From Chromobacterium sphagni (GTDB lineage Bacteria > Pseudomonadota > Gammaproteobacteria > Burkholderiales > Chromobacteriaceae), in the NCBI RefSeq assembly GCF_001855555.1, contig NZ_MKCT01000050.1, positions 62,001 to 126,000 on the forward strand: a DNA stretch of 64,000 nt. The letters run 5' to 3'. Of this stretch, positions 63,758 to 64,000 are shown one piece after another. The number at the start of each line of letters is the position of its first letter. The stretch's first letter is position 1. The translations under genes and the position numbers were made by a program. Under the pieces are notes generated by a model, which did no database searches, was not told where the DNA came from, and worked only from the letters and a program-made list of their open reading frames with translations.

Positions 63758-64000
63758 ATGCGCAAAATAGAGCTAGACCGCTTCGACCTGCAGATCCTGC
63801 AGCAACTGCAACAGGATGCCCGCGCCACCCACCAGAAGCTGGCGCAGGAAATACCCCTGTCCGCTTCGCAGATCGGCCGCCGCATCCAGCGCATGGAGCA
63901 AAGCGGCATCATCCAGGGTTATCAAGTGGCGCTGGATCCGGAGCAGGTGGGCCTCTCCGTGATGGCTTTCGCCAATGTCAGCCTGGAGCGGCATAACGAA
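63758..64000 (+). CDS. Lrp/AsnC-family regulator, N-terminal part (runs off right edge)
   Basis: The first 81 codons of an Lrp/AsnC regulator; the frame is open to the window edge. The helix-turn-helix reads DRFDLQILQQLQQDARATHQ, then IPLSASQIGRRIQRMEQSGI with the recognition helix, followed by the start of the ligand-binding RAM domain (YQVALDPEQVGLSVMAF). The divergent neighbour is phhA, so it is a candidate phenylalanine- or tyrosine-responsive regulator of that gene. Confidence 0.9.
   Translation, partial: MRKIELDRFDLQILQQLQQDARATHQKLAQEIPLSASQIGRRIQRMEQSGIIQGYQVALDPEQVGLSVMAFANVSLERHNE

Overview
The window is a stretch of GC-rich chromosome from a Chromobacterium-type betaproteobacterium (Neisseriales, Chromobacteriaceae). 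The best single clue is the phenylalanine 4-hydroxylase near the right edge. It has the length (297 aa) and, from memory, nearly the sequence of the well-studied Chromobacterium violaceum enzyme, but with enough substitutions to suggest a different species. The minor-pilin operon, the flagellar gene order and a type III effector-like gene agree with this. No tRNA, rRNA, CRISPR array or complete insertion sequence was seen.

Layout, left to right. 1-1.5 kb: the 5' part of htpX, divergent from an nhaR-type LysR regulator. 1.6-7.7 kb: a tightly overlapping type IV pilus minor-pilin operon (fimT/U-like, pilV, pilW, pilX, pilY1, pilE) ending in a strong terminator. Its PilY1 has an L-type lectin-like N-terminal region and an eight-C tract in the signal-peptide codons. 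7.8-14.1 kb, minus strand: acyl-CoA-binding protein, a TonB-like protein, dsbC, two ubiquinone hydroxylases and pepP, then yebC. 14.2-27.9 kb, minus strand: a large flagellar block, cheB-like, flrC, fliE-F-G-H-I-J-K and fliL-M-N-O-P-Q-R, with a GNAT acetyltransferase gene spliced between fliP and fliQ. A low-molecular-weight protein tyrosine phosphatase lies upstream.

28.5-33.8 kb is an AT-richer accessory islet with long non-coding stretches. It carries a protein-kinase-like protein whose N-terminus resembles the translocation domain of Salmonella SPI-2 effectors, a small very acidic ORF behind a good Fur-box candidate, two CsbD-like-domain paralogues with low-complexity N-termini, and a 28-bp perfect palindrome. 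This is the part of the window most likely to hold something undescribed.

34-45 kb is a mixed region: a MetA-pathway-type outer-membrane protein, LysR regulators, a bile-acid-symporter-like permease, uvrB, pbpG, GNAT, a PEBP-family protein, a decayed AraC regulator, a probable MITE of about 189 bp, and a VOC/MarR divergent pair with a clear palindromic operator. 45-50 kb, minus strand: a TPP-riboswitch-controlled thiamine ABC operon (thiB, GNAT, thiP, thiQ). 49.7-54.7 kb: a DUF1800/DUF1501 pair, a periplasmic binding protein, an unknown tail-anchored protein and a MarR-like regulator. 54.8-59.5 kb: a 5-oxoproline operon (pxpB, pxpC, pxpA, DUF969, DUF979, pcp) that would release, import and open pyroglutamate. 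59.6-64 kb: a glycosyltransferase with an eight-base homopolymer tract, a bifunctional mannose-phosphate enzyme, phhA, and the start of an Lrp/AsnC regulator that runs off the right edge.
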